A DNA stretch of 15,206 nucleotides. Origin: JAVBMJ01 sp031552535. Lineage in GTDB: Bacteria > Bacteroidota > Bacteroidia > Bacteroidales > Rikenellaceae. The position numbers and the translations under genes are program-made. Positions 13,701-15,206 of the stretch are shown one piece after another. Position 1 is the stretch's first letter, and each line of letters starts with the position of its first letter. The stretch is from assembly GCA_031552535.1 (NCBI GenBank), contig JAVBMJ010000073.1, positions 1-15,206 on the forward strand, given 5' to 3'. The notes below the pieces were generated by a model. It did not search any database, was not told the origin of the DNA, and was given only the letters and a program-made list of their open reading frames with translations.

Positions 13701-14998
13701 TGAGGAAACTCTATGCCAAATACTTCCCCGAAGGCTTCTCGAACGCCCAATACGATATTGAGGCGTGGCAGAAAATTAAAAACGTCTCCGACGAAGAGTT
13801 GTGGGATGCGAGGATGCACCTCAAGAACCGCCTGGTGAAGTTCATCCGCAAACGCCTCTCAGATCCCAAGCAGTTCCGCTTCGACTCGCCGCGCCAGATG
13901 GTACGCATCAAGGATGTGTTCAAGCCGGAGGTGCTGACCATCGGCTTTGCCCGCCGGTTTGCGACATACAAGCGTGCACATCTGCTCTTCACCAACCTCG
14001 AAAGGCTGGAAAGGATAGTCAACAACCCGGCGCGTCCCGTGCAATTCGTATTCGCCGGTAAAGCCCACCCCAACGACAAGCCCGGGCAGGACCTGATCAA
14101 AAAGATAGTGGAGGTTGCAGCCATGCCTCAGTTCGTAGGCAAGATCCTGTTCCTGCAAAATTACGACATGGAAATTGCCCGCAAAATGGTGCAGGGCGTC
14201 GACATATGGCTCAACACTCCTACCCGTCCCCTGGAAGCCTCGGGAACGAGCGGCGAGAAGGCAGTGATGAACGGAGTTATGCAATTCAGCGTGCTCGACG
14301 GCTGGTGGGTCGAAGGCTACAAGGAAGGCGCCGGCTGGATGCTGCCAATGGAGAGTACGTTCGAAGACAACAATTTCCAGAACGAAATGGACGCCGAGAT
14401 GATCTACAACACGATAGAGGAAGAGATCGCGCCGAAATACTACGACCGCGACCAGAACGGCATCCCACACGAATGGGTCAAATCGGTTAAGAGTTGCATA
14501 GCAGATATCGCGTCGAACTTCACCACAAACCGCATGTTGACCGACTACCAGGAGAGGTTCTACAACAAGCTATACGACCGCAACCGCCTGCTGATATCGC
14601 ACGACTATACTGTTGCACGCGAAATAGCAGCATGGAAACGCCGTGTCAGCGCCGCCTGGGACAACGTCCGCATAGTCGACGTACAACAGTTCGACGTAGC
14701 TAAAGGCACCATACTCTCCGGTAAAGATTATCATTTCGAAGTCACTGTCGACCTGGGTGGTCTCAATGCCGAAGACATAGGCGTCGAATTGGTTATAGCC
14801 AGCCAGATAGATAAAGGCAGCGTGAAAGTCATAGATAAACAGGAACTATCGCTTGCGCGCGTCGAAGGAAGCGAAGCTCACTTCGCCCTCGACACAAATC
14901 CCGGCCGTACCGGCACATTCGACCTGGCACTGAGGGTATTCCCTAAAAACGCAAAACTACCCCACCGCATGGACTTTGCCCTCGTAAAATGGGCGTAA
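10742..14998 (+). CDS. Fused glycogen synthase (GT3) - alpha-glucan phosphorylase (GT35)
   Basis: This 1418-residue cytoplasmic protein joins two complete enzymes. Residues about 12-555 are a GT3, eukaryote-like glycogen synthase: LFEVSWEVCNKVGGIHTV (14-31) is the donor-site glycine loop, and PSYYEPWGYTPLES near 434-447 carries the paired glutamates. A linker leads to a DUF3417-like start (RLHPLEELSKNLWWSW, from about 588). A GT35 domain follows: YFSMEYGLHSSLKIYSGGLGILAGDYLKEASD from about 675, the HCNEGH region near 840, and GTSGEKAVMNG with the PLP-binding Lys1173. The last 80 residues form a small beta-rich tail. Synthase would add glucose from UDP-glucose; phosphorylase would release glucose-1-phosphate. 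Such fusions are known in Bacteroidetes, usually annotated from the phosphorylase half. Both catalytic motifs appear intact. It has its own promoter and a following hairpin, so it is probably monocistronic. Confidence 0.93.
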   Translation: MSDCNEIKSKPDYLFEVSWEVCNKVGGIHTVIATKALTMTRMLGDQYVLIGPDIHREGANPEFEEDHNLLKAWKQMVYTDGIRIKVGRWKVEGSPLAILVDFSSFFAHKDEVLKFLWESYRVDSISGQWDYIEPVLFGYAAGKVIESYMENFCTTTDKVVAHFHEWMTSSGGLYLNKFSPYIATVFTTHATVMGRSLAGNGLPLYGNLAKFNADEYARQFNVVAKHSLEKTAANFYDCFATVSDITATECRHLLGREVHMVTPNGFEDDFVWKGKEYIQKRKEAREAMIRVAEACLDYKFAKDPLIVGTSGRYEFKNKGIDVFIQALQNVAASSPERDVLAYITVPAGNDGPRKDLQAHLANPESPIDRSLYPHTTHYLSNPGWDPVVTALKGSNLLEAGSRVKVIFVPSYLNGYDGIFGKQYYELLVGMDVTVFPSYYEPWGYTPLESVAFSIPTITTTLTGFGLWVDTHNKGHKGVEVISRTDTNDAEVVGNIADSILRFAAMDAKEYAEYSAGALKISTTALWDNLIVYYCQAYDIALDNAIKRTNRVAYDGGGAYNEQINFVRQQLVSNNPTWVRVMVEKNLPERLHPLEELSKNLWWSWTLGAQELFEYIDNELWIECNRNPIELLDRLDVKAVERLMADEGFLAKMDSVYGAFKSYMAAKTECKAPSISYFSMEYGLHSSLKIYSGGLGILAGDYLKEASDKNVPMVAVGLLYRYGYFTQRLSAQGSQEASYEAQNFYKLPISPARDAEGNWYSVSIAFPGRTVTARIWKCEVGRTDLYLLDADHDLNLDEDRSITHHLYGGDWENRLKQEILLGIGGIRTLRAMGIKHDVYHCNEGHAAFIGIERINNLVQNRKLSFSEALEVVRSSSLFTTHTPVPAGHDAFPEAMIRQYMSHYPDRLGITWEQFINLGKTNPNDPNERYSMSCLACNMSQEVNGVSWLHGEVSKEILNNMWPGYFKDELHIGYVTNGVHFPTWTASVMRKLYAKYFPEGFSNAQYDIEAWQKIKNVSDEELWDARMHLKNRLVKFIRKRLSDPKQFRFDSPRQMVRIKDVFKPEVLTIGFARRFATYKRAHLLFTNLERLERIVNNPARPVQFVFAGKAHPNDKPGQDLIKKIVEVAAMPQFVGKILFLQNYDMEIARKMVQGVDIWLNTPTRPLEASGTSGEKAVMNGVMQFSVLDGWWVEGYKEGAGWMLPMESTFEDNNFQNEMDAEMIYNTIEEEIAPKYYDRDQNGIPHEWVKSVKSCIADIASNFTTNRMLTDYQERFYNKLYDRNRLLISHDYTVAREIAAWKRRVSAAWDNVRIVDVQQFDVAKGTILSGKDYHFEVTVDLGGLNAEDIGVELVIASQIDKGSVKVIDKQELSLARVEGSEAHFALDTNPGRTGTFDLALRVFPKNAKLPHRMDFALVKWA

Positions 14999-15029
14999 GA
15001 TAAAACACATACGATTACAGAGTTTCAAC

Positions 15030-15053
15030 TGCCGCTTTTTGTAAAAAGCGGCA
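15030..15053 (+). terminator. Hairpin terminator after the glycogen gene
   Basis: A perfect 11-bp stem (TGCCGCTTTTT pairing with AAAAAGCGGCA) closes on a 2-base GT gap 32 bases after the stop codon; in RNA the innermost A/U pairs would open to form the loop. What follows is CCAAAAACTTTTAATC, so the T-run is short and displaced. The stem is still the obvious end point for the transcript, and it is symmetrical enough to act from either side. Confidence 0.6.
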
Positions 15054-15206
15054 CCAAAAACTTTTAATCCTGACCTTGCTTTAAATCTGAAGCACTCTAA
15101 ATGGAGAAGGGGGCATGAAAACATGGAGTTTTAATGGGCCCGTAGACAGGTGTAGTGCTATATGTTGAGAAAAAAGAGATGTTTTTAATTTTTTGTGGGG
15201 GTTTTT
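15054..15206. other. Right-edge sequence with no recognised gene
   Basis: The last 153 bases are AT-rich, with a T-rich edge (TTTTTAATTTTTTGTGGGGG). I find no open frame, RNA gene or repeat shared with the rest of the window. The region may be the leader or tail of a gene beyond the edge. Confidence 0.4.

Noticed and set aside
1..15206. CRISPR array, tRNA, rRNA or prophage attachment site
   Set aside because: No spaced direct-repeat series, cloverleaf with T-loop, rRNA segment or paired attachment repeats were found on reading both strands.

Overview
The window looks like chromosomal DNA of a Bacteroidales bacterium, possibly Rikenellaceae/Alistipes-like; the family is inference only. The evidence for the order is: promoter boxes of the Bacteroidetes type (TAnnTTTG at -7, in one case with a well-spaced -33 TTG); start codons without clear Shine-Dalgarno sequences; a TamL-type BamA-like lipoprotein; an eukaryote-like GT3 glycogen synthase fused to an alpha-glucan phosphorylase; and a YedF / cysteine desulfurase / DUF3343 cluster. 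Coding DNA is moderately GC-rich and the spacers are AT-rich.

Layout. Positions 1-555 are insertion-sequence debris: the tail of an ISAon1/ISL3-like DDE transposase, then a 5'-truncated IS3-family (IS150-type) transposase whose stop codon lies inside a perfect 34-bp palindrome. From 619 to 8479 every gene is on the minus strand. In transcription order they are an aminotransferase, tamL, smpB, yedF, a cysteine desulfurase gene coupled by a 4-bp overlap to a DUF3343 gene, then rplU-rpmA with their own promoter. Two spacers in this stretch carry related inverted-repeat elements. One (4592-4753) has perfect 21-bp termini and a 5-bp target duplication and looks like a MITE. The other (2859-3103) is a more degraded relative lying between yedF and the desulfurase gene.

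From about 8520 a divergent promoter region serves the aminotransferase leftward and, rightward, a two-gene unit: a small multi-pass membrane protein overlapping a lipoprotein of the BtuF/FhuD-like substrate-binding class. A minus-strand GlsB/YeaQ-type membrane protein gene converges on that unit. After a 361-bp spacer comes the largest gene, a 1418-residue protein joining a glycogen synthase (GT3) domain to a glycogen phosphorylase (GT35) domain, followed by a strong hairpin.

Functional themes are translation (L21, L27, SmpB), sulfur or selenium trafficking (Csd, DUF3343, YedF), outer-membrane assembly (TamL), glycogen turnover (GT3-GT35 fusion) and metal-chelate or corrinoid capture (the binding lipoprotein). 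No complete CRISPR array, tRNA, rRNA or defence system was seen. The least explained items are the small membrane protein paired with the orphan binding lipoprotein, the MITE family, and the opposed-activity fusion enzyme.
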